A DNA stretch of 64,000 nucleotides from Croceicoccus estronivorus (GTDB lineage: Bacteria; Pseudomonadota; Alphaproteobacteria; Sphingomonadales; Sphingomonadaceae). A program made the position numbers and the translations under genes. The notes under the pieces were generated by a model. The model was not told the DNA's origin and searched no databases. It worked only from the letters and a program-made list of their open reading frames with translations. This document shows, piece after piece, positions 9,071 to 18,363 of this stretch (position 1 is the first letter of the stretch; every line of letters begins with the position of its first letter). Location: positions 62,001 to 126,000 of the forward strand of contig NZ_JRQQ01000005.1 of NCBI RefSeq assembly GCF_001625325.1. Reading direction: 5' to 3'.

Positions 9071-9835
9071 ATGACGGGTGCCGCTGCCGCCAATGGGACG
9101 ACCGGTGCCCGCGTCCTGATCGTCGATGATGAACAGGACTTGCGCGAACCCCTGGCCGGATATCTTTCCGGGCAGGGGTTTACCGTGCTGCAAGCCGAAA
9201 GCGCGGCCGACGCCCGCAGCCTGCTGTTGCAGGAGAAGCCCGACATCGTCCTGCTGGACATCATGATGCCCGGTGAGGATGGCCTGTCGCTGTGCCGCCA
9301 CCTGATCGAGACCAAAAGCCTGCCGGTCATCCTGTTGACCGCACGCGGGGAAGCCACCGACCGCATTATCGGGCTGGAAATCGGGGCAGACGACTATGTC
9401 ACCAAACCCTTCGAACCGCGCGAACTGGTTGCCCGCATTCGCAGCGTCCTGCGCCGGGCCAGTCGCCCGGCCCCGGCTGCGGAAGAAGATGCCTGGTACG
9501 AGTTCGAAGGATGGAAACTCGATCCGCTCAAACGCCAGTTGACCGACCCGGAAGGGGCGGCGGTGGCCGTATCGTCGGCGGAATTTCGTTTGCTCAAGGC
9601 CTTTCTCGACCATCCCCGTCAGGTGCTTGACCGTGATCGCCTGCTGGACATGGTGCAGGGCCGCGAAGCCCACCTGTTCGACCGGGCGGTGGACAACCAG
9701 GTCAGCCGCCTGCGCCGCAAGATTGAAAGCGACCGGGGCGATCCCCGTTTGATCCAGACCGTGTGGGGCGGCGGATACCGCTTTGCCGCCGATGTGCGAC
9801 GGTTCCTTCCCGGCAGCTCCAGGGCGGAGACCTGA
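9071..9835 (+). CDS. OmpR-family DNA-binding response regulator
   Basis: Two-domain response regulator of 254 residues. The receiver domain (about 14-130) has the acidic pair in VDDEQD, phospho-acceptor Asp63 in LLDIMMPG and the conserved Lys in YVTKPFEP. The C-terminal winged helix (about 150-245) ends with the family signature WGGGYRF. The gene sits 3 bases after the EF-hand gene and 3 bases before its probable partner kinase. It may bind the tandem TGCGACAATT array upstream of the EF-hand gene, which would make the block self-regulated; that is inference. The signal is unknown. Confidence 0.93.
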   Translation: MTGAAAANGTTGARVLIVDDEQDLREPLAGYLSGQGFTVLQAESAADARSLLLQEKPDIVLLDIMMPGEDGLSLCRHLIETKSLPVILLTARGEATDRIIGLEIGADDYVTKPFEPRELVARIRSVLRRASRPAPAAEEDAWYEFEGWKLDPLKRQLTDPEGAAVAVSSAEFRLLKAFLDHPRQVLDRDRLLDMVQGREAHLFDRAVDNQVSRLRRKIESDRGDPRLIQTVWGGGYRFAADVRRFLPGSSRAET

Positions 9836-9838
9836 CGC

Positions 9839-11218
9839 ATGCGCCTCTGGCCCAGAAGCCTGTTGGGGCAAATGCTCCTGTCGGTGGCCCTTGCGCTGCT
9901 CGTAGCGCAGGGCCTCTCGGGCGTATTGCTGTGGCGGGCGGAGCAACAGAGGCGTGAAACCGCCGTCCTCAACGCCATTGCCTTCCGCGTGATCGGCGGA
10001 ACCGAAGCGGACGGAGATCGCGACAGGGGCCGCTTCGTCGAACACCAGCCGCCCGGCCTGCGCCGCTTGCGGCTGGAGCGCAGCGGCACCCTGCCCATCG
10101 GCCCCGACGAAGTACGACAGCCGAAACGGGAGGCGGCGCTGGCCGCCATTCTGGCCGAACAAGGGGTCAATCCTGCCGATCTGGTGGTTGTGGAACGCCC
10201 GCTGGACAAGGACCCTTTCCTCGCCCGACGCATCGAACACTGGCGGAAATTCGGCGCTTCACCGGATAACTGGCGGCGTACGCTCCTGATCGCAGCCTTG
10301 CAGGAACAGCCCGGTGCGGACTGGATCGTGGCGCGTGTGGCCCTGCCGGACAAACCGCCGAGAGCAACCGGCAGCCTGCTGGCCCAGACCTTGTTGCTCT
10401 ATATCATTCTGGTGGGGCTGCTGGCCCTGTTGCTGCGACGCATAACCCGTCCGCTGGCAGCTCTGACCACTCAAGTGGACCATTTCGCGCGCACCCGCGA
10501 AGCGGATGGCCAGCTGGAGCCACATGGTCCGGAGGACATCAGCCGCCTGATCGCCGCCCACAACGCGATGGAAGACCGGATCACTGCCCTGCTGGGTGAA
10601 AAGGACGTCATGCTCGGCGCGATCGGGCACGACCTCAAGACCCCGCTTGCCGGCCTGCGCATCCGAATCGAAAGTGTCACTGACGAAACGGAACGGCGGA
10701 AAATGGCCGCCACGGTGGAGGATATCACCCGTACACTGGACGACATTCTCTCGCTCGCCCGTGTCGGACGGCCCAGCGACCCGCTGCAAAAGACCGAACT
10801 GTCGGCGCTTGTCGCATCCGTGGTCGAAGATTTCGAGGACATGGGCGAGAACGCCGAACTGGGCGACACCACCCGCATCGTCCTGTCGATCCGCGAAACA
10901 TGGCTGCGCCGGGCCATGCGCAATCTCATTTCCAACGCTCTGCGGTACGGCGGCAATGCCCTGGTCACGCTGAGCAAGGAAGGCAACGAGGCAGTGATCC
11001 GCATCGTCGATGATGGGCCAGGCATTCCGGATGGGGAAATCGCTGGTCTGTTCGAACCGTTCGCACGCGGTGAACCGTCCCGCAACCGCGCAACAGGCGG
11101 AGCCGGGCTGGGCCTCACTCTCGCCCGCGCGATTGCCGAACAGCACGGCGGGCGGCTCCTGCTGGCCAACCGGCCGGAAGGCGGGTTGCAGGCGGAGCTA
11201 AGGTTGCCGCTAGGCTAG
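9839..11218 (+). CDS. Sensor histidine kinase, HAMP/HisKA/HATPase
   Basis: Membrane sensor kinase of 459 residues, the probable partner of the preceding regulator. The first helix (about 8-30) and a second (about 180-200) bracket a periplasmic domain of about 150 residues. A HAMP linker follows (RRITRPLAAL onward). HisKA carries the phospho-acceptor His264 in IGHDLKTPL, and the HATPase domain shows the N box (RNLISNALRYG), DDGPGIP and a glycine-rich GGAGLGL. The stop at 11218 lies 4 bases from the end of the convergent HerA-like gene, with no terminator between. The EF-hand neighbour suggests calcium or another divalent cation as signal, which is not shown by sequence. Confidence 0.92.
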   Translation: MRLWPRSLLGQMLLSVALALLVAQGLSGVLLWRAEQQRRETAVLNAIAFRVIGGTEADGDRDRGRFVEHQPPGLRRLRLERSGTLPIGPDEVRQPKREAALAAILAEQGVNPADLVVVERPLDKDPFLARRIEHWRKFGASPDNWRRTLLIAALQEQPGADWIVARVALPDKPPRATGSLLAQTLLLYIILVGLLALLLRRITRPLAALTTQVDHFARTREADGQLEPHGPEDISRLIAAHNAMEDRITALLGEKDVMLGAIGHDLKTPLAGLRIRIESVTDETERRKMAATVEDITRTLDDILSLARVGRPSDPLQKTELSALVASVVEDFEDMGENAELGDTTRIVLSIRETWLRRAMRNLISNALRYGGNALVTLSKEGNEAVIRIVDDGPGIPDGEIAGLFEPFARGEPSRNRATGGAGLGLTLARAIAEQHGGRLLLANRPEGGLQAELRLPLG

Positions 11219-11222
11219 GCGA

Positions 11223-12821
11223 TCAGCGCATCAGCCCGCCGATGAGATTGCGTGCGAACCGCCCGAGGCCGGGAATGCCGATCGCCTTGCCGATCTCGGT
11301 CGCGACCGTTCCGGCCGCCGCACTGGCCGCGCTGGCCTGAGGATTGGCGCGGCTTTTCTTGCCCGCCAGCTTGCTTGCAAGGATCGAGCCCGCGCTGGCG
11401 GCTGCCGCTCCCGTCGCAGCCTTGACCACCTTGCCGCCAATCCCATCCCACAGGCTGGGGGACTTGCGTTCACGCTTGCGCACTTCGGCTTCGCCCTTTT
11501 CCGCGACTTCTTCTGCCGTAGCTGCGGCATCGGCAATTTTGCGGGCGAGAACCTCTTCCGCGCTGTCGCGGTCGACCAGCGTGTCATATTTCCCATCAAC
11601 CGGGCTGACCGACCGGATAATCGCCCGTTCCTTTGCCGTAACCGGGCCCAGCCGCGACCGTGGTGGTTTGATCAGCGTCCGTTGGACAACAGAAGGGGCC
11701 CCGTCCTCCATCAGGGTCGAAACCAGCGCCTCACCCACTTTCAGTTCCGTGATTGCCGTTTCGACATCGAGATCGGGATTAATCCGGAAAGTGTCGGCAG
11801 CAGCCTTGATCGCTTTCTTGTCGCGCGGCGTGAAAGCGCGCAGGGCATGCTGCACCCGGTTGCCGAGCTGGCCCGCGACATCTTCCGGCACGTCGATCGG
11901 GTTTTGCGTCACGAAATAGACGCCCACACCCTTGGAACGGATCAGGCGGACGACCTGTTCGATCTTGTCCTGCAATGCCTTGGGCGCATCGTCGAACAGC
12001 AGGTGCGCCTCGTCGAAGAAGAACACGAGCTTCGGTTTTTCGGGATCGCCCACTTCGGGCAGGACTTCGAACAGTTCGGCCAGCAGCCAAAGGAGAAACG
12101 TGGCGTACAGCTTCGGGCTGCGCATGAGCCGGTCGGCAGCGAGCACGTTGATATAGCCGCGCCCTTGTTCATCCACTTGGAGGAAATCCTCGATCTCCAG
12201 TGCGGGTTCACCGAAGAACTTGTCCGCACCCTGGCTTTCGAAGGACAGCAACTGGCGCTGGATCGCCCCGACGCTCTGCTTGCTGACATTGCCGAATCTG
12301 GACGTCAATTCCGCCGCATGCTCAGCCGTGTAGGCCAGCATCGACTGGAGATCTCCCATGTCGAGCAGCAGCAGCCCTTCCTCGTCCGCGAACCGGAAGG
12401 CAATGTTGAGCACACCTTCCTGGGTGTCGTTGAGATCGAGCAGACGCGACAGCAACAGCGGCCCCATTTCCGAAACCGTCGTACGGATCGGATGCCCCTG
12501 TTCCCCGTAAAGGTCCCAGAACACCGTGGGGTTATCGGAATAGGCATAGTCGTCCATGCCCAGTTCCTTTGCCCGCGATTCCAGCGAGGCGGCATGCTTG
12601 AACGTCGGCGAACCGGGCATGGAAATGCCTGACAGGTCTCCTTTGACGTCAGCGACGAATACCGGCACGCCATCGGCGGAAAAGCTTTCCGCCAACCCTT
12701 GCAGAGTCACGGTCTTGCCTGTGCCGGTGGCTCCGGCGATCAGCCCGTGGCGATTGGCCCGGCCCAGATTGAGCACCTGCCGTTCGCCATTCGCGCCCAG
12801 CCCGAGGAATATGTCACCCAT
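11223..12821 (-). CDS. HerA-like ATPase, DUF853 family
   Basis: Cytoplasmic P-loop ATPase of 532 residues related to HerA/FtsK motors (DUF853, YjgR-like). Walker A is GATGTGKT at residues 30-37, and Walker B lies in [14 protein letters not shown]. The C-terminus is Ala/Lys-rich with short hydrophobic stretches (about 455-532), typical of this family in Proteobacteria. The biological role of the family is poorly established; a DNA translocase or helicase activity is inferred from the fold. The gene stands alone, convergent with the sensor kinase and divergent from pabBC. Confidence 0.88.
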   Translation of the reverse strand: MGDIFLGLGANGERQVLNLGRANRHGLIAGATGTGKTVTLQGLAESFSADGVPVFVADVKGDLSGISMPGSPTFKHAASLESRAKELGMDDYAYSDNPTVFWDLYGEQGHPIRTTVSEMGPLLLSRLLDLNDTQEGVLNIAFRFADEEGLLLLDMGDLQSMLAYTAEHAAELTSRFGNVSKQSVGAIQRQLLSFESQGADKFFGEPALEIEDFLQVDEQGRGYINVLAADRLMRSPKLYATFLLWLLAELFEVLPEVGDPEKPKLVFFFDEAHLLFDDAPKALQDKIEQVVRLIRSKGVGVYFVTQNPIDVPEDVAGQLGNRVQHALRAFTPRDKKAIKAAADTFRINPDLDVETAITELKVGEALVSTLMEDGAPSVVQRTLIKPPRSRLGPVTAKERAIIRSVSPVDGKYDTLVDRDSAEEVLARKIADAAATAEEVAEKGEAEVRKRERKSPSLWDGIGGKVVKAATGAAAASAGSILASKLAGKKSRANPQASAASAAAGTVATEIGKAIGIPGLGRFARNLIGGLMR

Positions 12822-12966
12822 TCATTATGATCCTTGCCGTTACGGCCCCGTTCCGTGTGTGGAGCGCCCGCAAAATTGCGTCAAGCACTGGCCTGATCGC
12901 GTTGAACCTGCATCGCACGGTAATCGAACGGGTTCCTTTTCGTTCGCACGAAGGTAAGGCGGGGCG

Positions 12967-14802
12967 ATGGCCGCGCGAAATATATTTGTCCTGCTCGACG
13001 ATGCCCGAGCGCAAGGCGCAAGCGATGCGCACCTGTTCGAACGGCCCAGTGCACTGTTCATTGCCCGGCGGGCGGAAGAAGTGGCCGATACGCTGGCAGC
13101 GGCCGACGCCGCGCGGCGGGAAACGGGCGGCACGCTTGCGGGTTATCTCGCCTACGAAGCCGGGCTTGCGCTGGAACCCAGACTCGCCTCGCTATGCGCC
13201 CCGCGCACCGGCGCGGATGGGCCGCTGGTCTGGCTCGGACTGTTTGAAACCCATGAAACGATTCCCGCCGCCGCGATTCCGCAATGGCTGGCGGAACGGG
13301 CATCGGCCGATCCCGCACCAGCGATCGGTCCGCTCGAACAGCAATTGTCGCCCGGCGGGTACGCCCACACTTTCGATACCCTGCGCGAAGCCATCGGCGC
13401 GGGCGACATTTATCAGGCCAACCTGACGTTCCCTCTGGCGGGCAGCTATCGCGGCGATCCGCTCGCCCTTTATGCCGCGATCCGCCCAAAGGCCGCCGCC
13501 GGGTATGGCGGGGTGATCTTCGACGGGTCCCACTGGCTGCTGAGCTTTTCGCCGGAACTGTTCGTTTCTCTGAAGGGTGGCTCCGCCAAGGCCAAACCGA
13601 TGAAGGGCACTCGCCCGCGCGCCCGCGATGCCGCGGAAGACTGCGCGTTGTCTGCGGAATTGTCCGGCTCGGAGAAGGACCGTGCCGAAAACCTCATGAT
13701 CGTCGACCTCATGCGTAACGACCTGTCACGTGTGTGCGAAGCCGGCAGCGTGCGGGTCGACGCCCCGTTCGCGGTCGAGAGTTACCCCACTGTCCATCAG
13801 ATGGTGTCGACTATCCGCGCCACGTTGCTGCCGGGCAAGGGCGCCATGGATCTGCTGCGCGCCATCTTTCCCTGCGGATCGATCACCGGCACGCCCAAGA
13901 TTCGGGCAATGGAACTGATCGACAGGGTAGAAGCCCAGCCCCGGGGGCCTTATTGCGGCGCGATCGGGTGGATCGGCCCGGACGAACCGGGCGACGCGTC
14001 CGGGGGATCTAGCCGGGCCGCCTTCAATGTGGCAATTCGCACCTTGCGGCTCACCCCCGGCGAGAACGGGAGCGGTCGCGCGGTACTCGGCGTAGGCTCT
14101 GCGGTCGTGGCGGATTCGCAAAGCGCAGCGGAATGGCGAGAGTGCCTGGTGAAAGGGGATTTCGTGCGCCAGTCTGCTGCCGCTGCCTGTGACCTGATCG
14201 AAACCATGCGCTTCGACCCGGAAAAGGGCATAGAACTGCTGGAACCGCATCTGGAACGGATGAAGGCCAGCGCTGCCGAACTTGGCTTCGCCTTTGATCG
14301 TCACGCCACCCGCAACCAGATCCAGGCACTCTGTTTCGAGCTGGAAAGCCCGGCCAGGATACGCCTCTTGCTGGCGCGCAGCGGGGCGACCGCGCTGGAA
14401 GCGGCGCCATTGCCCACACCGTTTTCCGCACCGATGCGCTGTGCCGTTCTGCCGCTACCCGTCGATACCGGCGACCTGCGCCTGCGCCACAAGACGAGCG
14501 ACCGCGCATTCTATGACCTCGCCTTGGCCACCGCACGCGCTGCCGGAGCGGACGAGGCCTTGCTGCTGCGCGATGACGGTCTGGTGACCGAAGGCAGTTT
14601 CACCAACATCTTCGTTCCGGGCGACGACGGCGTGCTCCTGACCCCTCCAATGGCGCTGGGCCTGCTGCCCGGCGTGCTGCGCCGGTCGCTGATCGAACAA
14701 GGCCGCGCGAAGGAGGCCTCGCTCTCGCTCGACGACCTTTCGGACGGCTTTTTCCTCGGCAATGCCCTGCGTGGGCTGATGAAGGCAGAATTGATCACAT
14801 GA
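12967..14802 (+). CDS. pabBC: PabB-PabC fusion: aminodeoxychorismate synthase component I / lyase
   Basis: Fusion enzyme of 611 residues for 4-aminobenzoate, a folate precursor. Residues 1 to about 385 are the chorismate-using PabB domain, with the conserved lysine at residue 213 in PMKGTRPR. Residues about 395-611 are the PLP-dependent PabC lyase, with Lys509 in RHKTSDRAFYD as the Schiff-base lysine and GLVTEGSFTNIF near it. PabB makes aminodeoxychorismate using ammonia from a PabA subunit not encoded here, and PabC releases pyruvate. The stop overlaps the next gene as ATGA. The fused arrangement is known in Proteobacteria. Confidence 0.94.
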   Translation: MAARNIFVLLDDARAQGASDAHLFERPSALFIARRAEEVADTLAAADAARRETGGTLAGYLAYEAGLALEPRLASLCAPRTGADGPLVWLGLFETHETIPAAAIPQWLAERASADPAPAIGPLEQQLSPGGYAHTFDTLREAIGAGDIYQANLTFPLAGSYRGDPLALYAAIRPKAAAGYGGVIFDGSHWLLSFSPELFVSLKGGSAKAKPMKGTRPRARDAAEDCALSAELSGSEKDRAENLMIVDLMRNDLSRVCEAGSVRVDAPFAVESYPTVHQMVSTIRATLLPGKGAMDLLRAIFPCGSITGTPKIRAMELIDRVEAQPRGPYCGAIGWIGPDEPGDASGGSSRAAFNVAIRTLRLTPGENGSGRAVLGVGSAVVADSQSAAEWRECLVKGDFVRQSAAAACDLIETMRFDPEKGIELLEPHLERMKASAAELGFAFDRHATRNQIQALCFELESPARIRLLLARSGATALEAAPLPTPFSAPMRCAVLPLPVDTGDLRLRHKTSDRAFYDLALATARAAGADEALLLRDDGLVTEGSFTNIFVPGDDGVLLTPPMALGLLPGVLRRSLIEQGRAKEASLSLDDLSDGFFLGNALRGLMKAELIT

Positions 14803-15974
14803 CCCAGCCGCGATTTTCACAGGCGCTTCAGCGAATTGAGGTTTCGCGCACCAATGCGATGACCGACCGCGCAACGGAACTGCGCGAACAGGGCCGCGAC
14901 ATCATCTCGCTGTCGGTTGGCGAACCGGATTTCCCGACTCCGCCGCATGTGGTGGAAGCTGCCAAGGCCGCACTCGACGCGGGGCAGACCCGTTATACGC
15001 CGGTCAGCGGCACAGCACGGCTGAAAGCCGCAGCAGCGCTTCATTTCCAGCGCGATCTCGGCATTGAAACCGAACCCAGCCGGATCATTGTTTCCAATGG
15101 AGGCAAGCAGGCGATCTTCAACGCATTGCTCGCCACGGTCAGCAACGGCGAGGAAGTGATCGTACCGACGCCCTGGTGGGTCAGCTATCCGCAGATCGTG
15201 CGTTTCGCAGGGGGCAAGGCCGTGCCTCTGGTCACGCATGCGCGGGACAATTTCCGTTTCCATGCCGCCGCGCTCGACGCGCTGATCACGCCATCGACCC
15301 AATGGCTGCTGCTGAACAGCCCCGGCAACCCGAGCGGCGCGGTCTATCCGGCGGAAATGCTGCACGCGATCGCCGAAGTGCTGCAACGGCATCCGCGCGT
15401 GATGGTTTTGTCCGACGATATCTACGCCCCCCTCAACTACACGGGCAAACCGCACGCCACTCTGGCAGCGGTCTGCCCGGAACTGGCCGACCGCATCTGC
15501 ACCGTGTCCGGCGTATCGAAGAGCCACGCGATGACCGGGTTTCGCATCGGCGTCGCCACCGGCCCCCAATGGCTGATCGAAGCGATGACACGGCTGCAAT
15601 CGAATTCCACCGGCAATCCTTGCTCAATCAGTCAGGCTGCCGCGGCGGCGGCTTTCGAAGGGCCGCAGGATTTTCTTGTCGGCTGGCGCGAACGGTTCCG
15701 CGAGCGGCGTGACATGGTCGTCGCAGCGATCAACGCCATCCCCGGCCTTTCGACCCCGCTGCCGGACGGCGCCTTCTATTGCTTTGTCGATGCGGCCCCG
15801 TTGATGAACCGCTTCGGCAACGACGAAAAGCTGGCCATGCACTTGCTTGATCATGGCGTGGCGGTGGTAGCCGCCTCCGCGTTTGGCGGCCGCGATGGAT
15901 TCCGCATCAGTTTCGCGGCCGACGACGCCGTTCTGGCAGAAGCGATGAAGCGAATCGCAGGGGCGCTCTCGTGA
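14799..15974 (+). CDS. PLP-dependent aminotransferase, aspartate aminotransferase-like
   Basis: Class I/II aminotransferase of 391 residues (fold type I). The PLP lysine is Lys241 in GVSKSHAMTGFRIG, preceded by NSPGNPSGAVY and the PLP-ring Asp in VLSDDIYAPL. The overall sequence resembles the bacterial class Ib aspartate aminotransferase. The ATG overlaps the pabBC stop by 4 bases and its own stop overlaps the next gene, so translation is probably coupled. Its amino-group donor and acceptor are not determined by sequence; aspartate/2-oxoglutarate is the default expectation. Confidence 0.9.
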   Translation: MTQPRFSQALQRIEVSRTNAMTDRATELREQGRDIISLSVGEPDFPTPPHVVEAAKAALDAGQTRYTPVSGTARLKAAAALHFQRDLGIETEPSRIIVSNGGKQAIFNALLATVSNGEEVIVPTPWWVSYPQIVRFAGGKAVPLVTHARDNFRFHAAALDALITPSTQWLLLNSPGNPSGAVYPAEMLHAIAEVLQRHPRVMVLSDDIYAPLNYTGKPHATLAAVCPELADRICTVSGVSKSHAMTGFRIGVATGPQWLIEAMTRLQSNSTGNPCSISQAAAAAAFEGPQDFLVGWRERFRERRDMVVAAINAIPGLSTPLPDGAFYCFVDAAPLMNRFGNDEKLAMHLLDHGVAVVAASAFGGRDGFRISFAADDAVLAEAMKRIAGALS

Positions 15975-16648
15975 CAACGAACAGCGTATCCGGCATCCCG
16001 ATCCTGTTTGAGGACGGCGAAGCTCTGGTGATCGACAAACCGGGGGGATTGCCGATCGAGCGGCCCCGCGCGGGCGGGCGATGCCTGGAAGATCATTTCG
16101 ACGCACTCAAGCTCGGGTTCCAGCGCGCGCCGATGCCGGTTCACCGGATCGACACCGACACATCGGGCTGCCTGCTGCTGGCACGCAACCCGAAGGCACT
16201 GAAACGGTTTTCCGCTGCGTTCGAAGCCCGCCAGGTGGAGAAAACCTACATCGGCGTTGTCGCCGGCGAACTGGCGGAAGAAAGTGGAACGGTGGAACTG
16301 GCGCTGGCCAAGATCAGTTCAGCCGACGCCGGGTGGAAAATGATTGCGGCGAAGAAAGGCAAGCCAGCGATAACCCACTGGCGGCGGTTGAGCGTGCAGG
16401 ACGGGCTCAGCGTGGTGGAGTTTCGCCCGCTGACCGGGCGCACGCACCAGATCCGCATTCACGCGGCGGCGGGGCTGGGCTTCGCACTGTTGGGCGACCC
16501 GGTGTACGGCACGCCCGATCCACGCGCCAGACGCACCATGCTCCATGCCAGCGCCCTTGCCATTCCGCGTGAGAACAAGCCGCCGGTGATGGCAACGGCC
16601 CCCTTGCCAGCCGACATGCGGGCCCTCGGGCTCGACTGGAACGAATGA
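15971..16648 (+). CDS. RluA-family pseudouridine synthase
   Basis: RNA pseudouridine synthase of 225 residues lacking an S4 domain, the short RluA/TruC-like form. Motif II is HRIDTDTSGCLLLARN with catalytic Asp61. Motif III appears as PLTGRTHQIRIH around residue 155. The start is GTG at 15971, overlapping the aminotransferase stop in GTGA. The target uridine (23S rRNA or tRNA) cannot be assigned from sequence. It lies in the overlapping run pabBC, aminotransferase, this gene, arfB. Confidence 0.9.
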   Translation: MTTNSVSGIPILFEDGEALVIDKPGGLPIERPRAGGRCLEDHFDALKLGFQRAPMPVHRIDTDTSGCLLLARNPKALKRFSAAFEARQVEKTYIGVVAGELAEESGTVELALAKISSADAGWKMIAAKKGKPAITHWRRLSVQDGLSVVEFRPLTGRTHQIRIHAAAGLGFALLGDPVYGTPDPRARRTMLHASALAIPRENKPPVMATAPLPADMRALGLDWNE

Positions 16649-17055
16649 GCGATAGCGCAATCGTCCAACGCGCCCTTTCCCTGGCGGAAGAAAGCTTCAT
16701 CGCCTCTTCCGGTCCGGGTGGGCAGAATGTCAATAAAGTGGCGACGGCCGTGCAATTGCGCCTCGACGTGTTCGCCCTGCGCCTGCCCCCGCCGGTGTAC
16801 CATCGGCTGAAGGCCCTCGCCGGCAGCAAGATGACTGCGAGAGGCGAAATCGTGCTGACCGCGCGATCCCACCGCACGCAGGAAGCGAATCGGGCGGAAG
16901 CACGCGAACGTCTGGCCAGCTTGATCGCCAAGGCAGAAATCGAGCCGGCCCGGCGAAAGAAGTCGCAACTCAACCGCGTGGGCAAACAGAAACGGCTGCA
17001 AGGGAAGAAGGCACGCGGAACGGTCAAGGCCAATCGCGGCAAGGTCGACTGGTAG
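16645..17055 (+). CDS. arfB: Alternative ribosome-rescue factor ArfB (YaeJ-type peptidyl-tRNA hydrolase)
   Basis: ArfB releases peptides from ribosomes stalled on broken mRNA. The protein has 136 residues, the usual size. The catalytic GGQ is at residues 25-27 inside SSGPGGQNVNKV. The C-terminal third is the expected basic tail rich in Lys and Arg (from about residue 100), which enters the empty mRNA channel. The shortness and tail separate it from release factors 1 and 2. The ATG overlaps the previous stop as ATGA, so it closes a four-gene overlapping run. Confidence 0.92.
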   Translation: MSDSAIVQRALSLAEESFIASSGPGGQNVNKVATAVQLRLDVFALRLPPPVYHRLKALAGSKMTARGEIVLTARSHRTQEANRAEARERLASLIAKAEIEPARRKKSQLNRVGKQKRLQGKKARGTVKANRGKVDW

Positions 17056-17178
17056 CCCCCTCTCGCTTGACTTTTGTCCCTTGCTGGCGCAATGGCCGCG
17101 CCTTGACGGGCGGTGCCTTGCGCGCCGCCCCTGTTATTTCGGCCCTAGACCGGCCTTAAGGATATTTAGGAACACGCC

Positions 17179-17346
17179 ATGGCGAAGCCCGCAACCGTCA
17201 AGATCAAGCTGGTCTCCACTGCCGACACCGGCTTCTTTTACGTAACCAAGAAAAATCCGCGCAACATCACGGAAAAGCTCAGCTTTCGTAAGTACGATCC
17301 GGTTGTGCGCAAGCACGTCGAATTCAAGGAAGCGAAGATCAAGTAA
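17179..17346 (+). CDS. rpmG: 50S ribosomal protein L33
   Basis: Ribosomal protein L33, 55 residues, beginning [14 protein letters not shown] and ending FKEAKIK. It shows the family pattern [10 protein letters not shown] and [13 protein letters not shown]. It lacks the zinc-binding cysteine pairs, so it is the zinc-independent (C-minus) type usual in alphaproteobacteria. It stands alone between arfB and lolA. A GC-rich potential stem (17108-17130) lies upstream and may be a weak terminator for arfB. Confidence 0.96.
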   Translation: MAKPATVKIKLVSTADTGFFYVTKKNPRNITEKLSFRKYDPVVRKHVEFKEAKIK

Positions 17347-17399
17347 GGAACCCGACGGGTTCACTAAGAGTTCAAGCCCTCTACGATAACGAAAAGGGC

Positions 17400-18065
17400 A
17401 TGAACCACTTGATGACGTCTTCGAAGAAACTGATTCGCTGGGGTCTTGCCGCGGCTGTTGCCGTGGCGACCGCTGTTGCATTCATCGCACCCGCGATTCC
17501 GGCACAGGCCGCGCAAAGCCCCGATCTTGAGCGCGCCGTAACCGCCTTGCGCGCCATTTCGACGATGCGCGCCAATTTCGTCCAGACCGACCGCAGCGGC
17601 CAGAGCATTTCCGGCGTGCTGACGCTGAAACGGCCAGGCAAGATTCGCTTCGAATACGAAAAAAGCGTGCCGATGCTGATTGTCGGCGACGGGCATGCCC
17701 TGACGCTGATCGATTACGAGGTTAATCAGGTCCAGCGCTGGCCGATCAAGAACAGCCCACTGGGTGCGCTGCTCGATCCGGCCCGTGACGTCAGCCGATA
17801 TGGCAAGTTGATTCCCACCGGGAACCCCAATGTCATCAGCATCGAAGTTCGCGATTCCAAGCATCCCGAATACGGAATCATAACGCTGGTCTTCATTCAG
17901 GATTCCGCTGCGCCCGGCGGCATGGAACTCGTGAGCTGGGTTGCGCTCGATTCCCAAAACAAGCGGACCACTATCCGCCTGTCGAATCAGCGTTACGGCA
18001 TGGCCATCGACAACAGCACGTTCACATTCCGCGATCCCCGCAGAACGGGTCGTCGCTCAAGGTAA
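17400..18065 (+). CDS. lolA: Outer-membrane lipoprotein carrier protein LolA-like
   Basis: Periplasmic chaperone that ferries lipoproteins from LolCDE to the outer membrane, 221 residues. A signal peptide spans about residues 1-38 (ending IPAQA), and the LolA fold follows (MRANFVQTDRSGQSISGVLTL, then GKIRFEYE). The start is uncertain between ATG 17400 and ATG 17412. No ribosome binding site is strong for either, although AAAGGG precedes 17400. The gene follows rpmG after 53 bases. Sphingomonads often carry a LolA-like protein without LolB, and no lolB is seen here. Confidence 0.88.
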   Translation: MNHLMTSSKKLIRWGLAAAVAVATAVAFIAPAIPAQAAQSPDLERAVTALRAISTMRANFVQTDRSGQSISGVLTLKRPGKIRFEYEKSVPMLIVGDGHALTLIDYEVNQVQRWPIKNSPLGALLDPARDVSRYGKLIPTGNPNVISIEVRDSKHPEYGIITLVFIQDSAAPGGMELVSWVALDSQNKRTTIRLSNQRYGMAIDNSTFTFRDPRRTGRRSR

Positions 18066-18118
18066 ACGGATTGGCGCGGGATGTTGCAGCATAACGACCA
18101 GCCGCTGCATTCCGTTCA

Positions 18119-18147
18119 TTGAGCAGCAATCAGCAAGCGCCTATCAA
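18119..18147 (+). promoter_or_regulatory. Candidate sigma-70 promoter for a small RNA
   Basis: TTGAGC (18119-18124) and TATCAA (18142-18147) are separated by exactly 17 bases. Each matches the consensus at 4 of 6 positions. The predicted start is near 18154, 53 bases after lolA ends and ahead of three adjacent hairpins. It is a pattern match only. Confidence 0.35.
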
Positions 18148-18153
18148 TGGTTC

Positions 18154-18278
18154 TGCAAGGCGGATCGAGGCGGGTTTCCCCCCTGTTGCCCCAGCCTCTT
18201 CCCCAAGGCCGCCTTGGACAGCGTGACGAACGCTCGAACGGACCCTCGCCCCCATTGCCCCCGGGGCGAGGGTTTTTC
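18154..18278 (+). ncRNA. Candidate structured small RNA of about 125 nt
   Basis: The lolA-xth gap holds three consecutive perfect stems on the + strand: CCAAGG/CCTTGG (18203-18208 with 18212-18217), AGCGT/ACGCT (18220-18224 with 18230-18234), and the terminator stem CCCTCGCCCC/GGGGCGAGGG (18243-18252 with 18263-18272) followed by TTTTT. Upstream are unpaired C-rich runs (18179-18204) of a kind that could pair with Shine-Dalgarno sequences. A plausible promoter lies at 18119-18147. The other reading is a structured 3' end of the lolA mRNA. I do not recognise a named RNA family. Confidence 0.45.
18243..18278 (+). terminator. Rho-independent terminator after lolA / candidate sRNA
   Basis: A perfect 10-bp GC-rich stem (18243-18252 with 18263-18272), a 10-base loop and five Ts (18273-18277). 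It separates lolA and the candidate small RNA from xth. Confidence 0.88.
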
Positions 18279-18363
18279 GTTTCCCGACAGTTGATCGCAT
18301 GGGTGGACGGCAAGTCGGTTCTCCGGATGGACGCCACCGGAATCTCACCCTAAAGCCATCGGC

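Noticed and set aside
8414-10240. 608-codon open frame on the minus strand opposite the EF-hand and response-regulator genes
   Set aside because: The plus-strand genes have clear domains, starts and ribosome binding sites. The antisense product shows no recognisable domain.
17108-17137. GC-rich stem with one wobble between arfB and rpmG as a terminator
   Set aside because: Only a short mixed T/A run follows; it could equally be part of the rpmG leader, so it was not called.
17348-17362. GAACCC-GAC-GGGTTC after rpmG as a terminator
   Set aside because: Only 6 bp, a 3-base loop and no T-tract; transcription may well continue into lolA.
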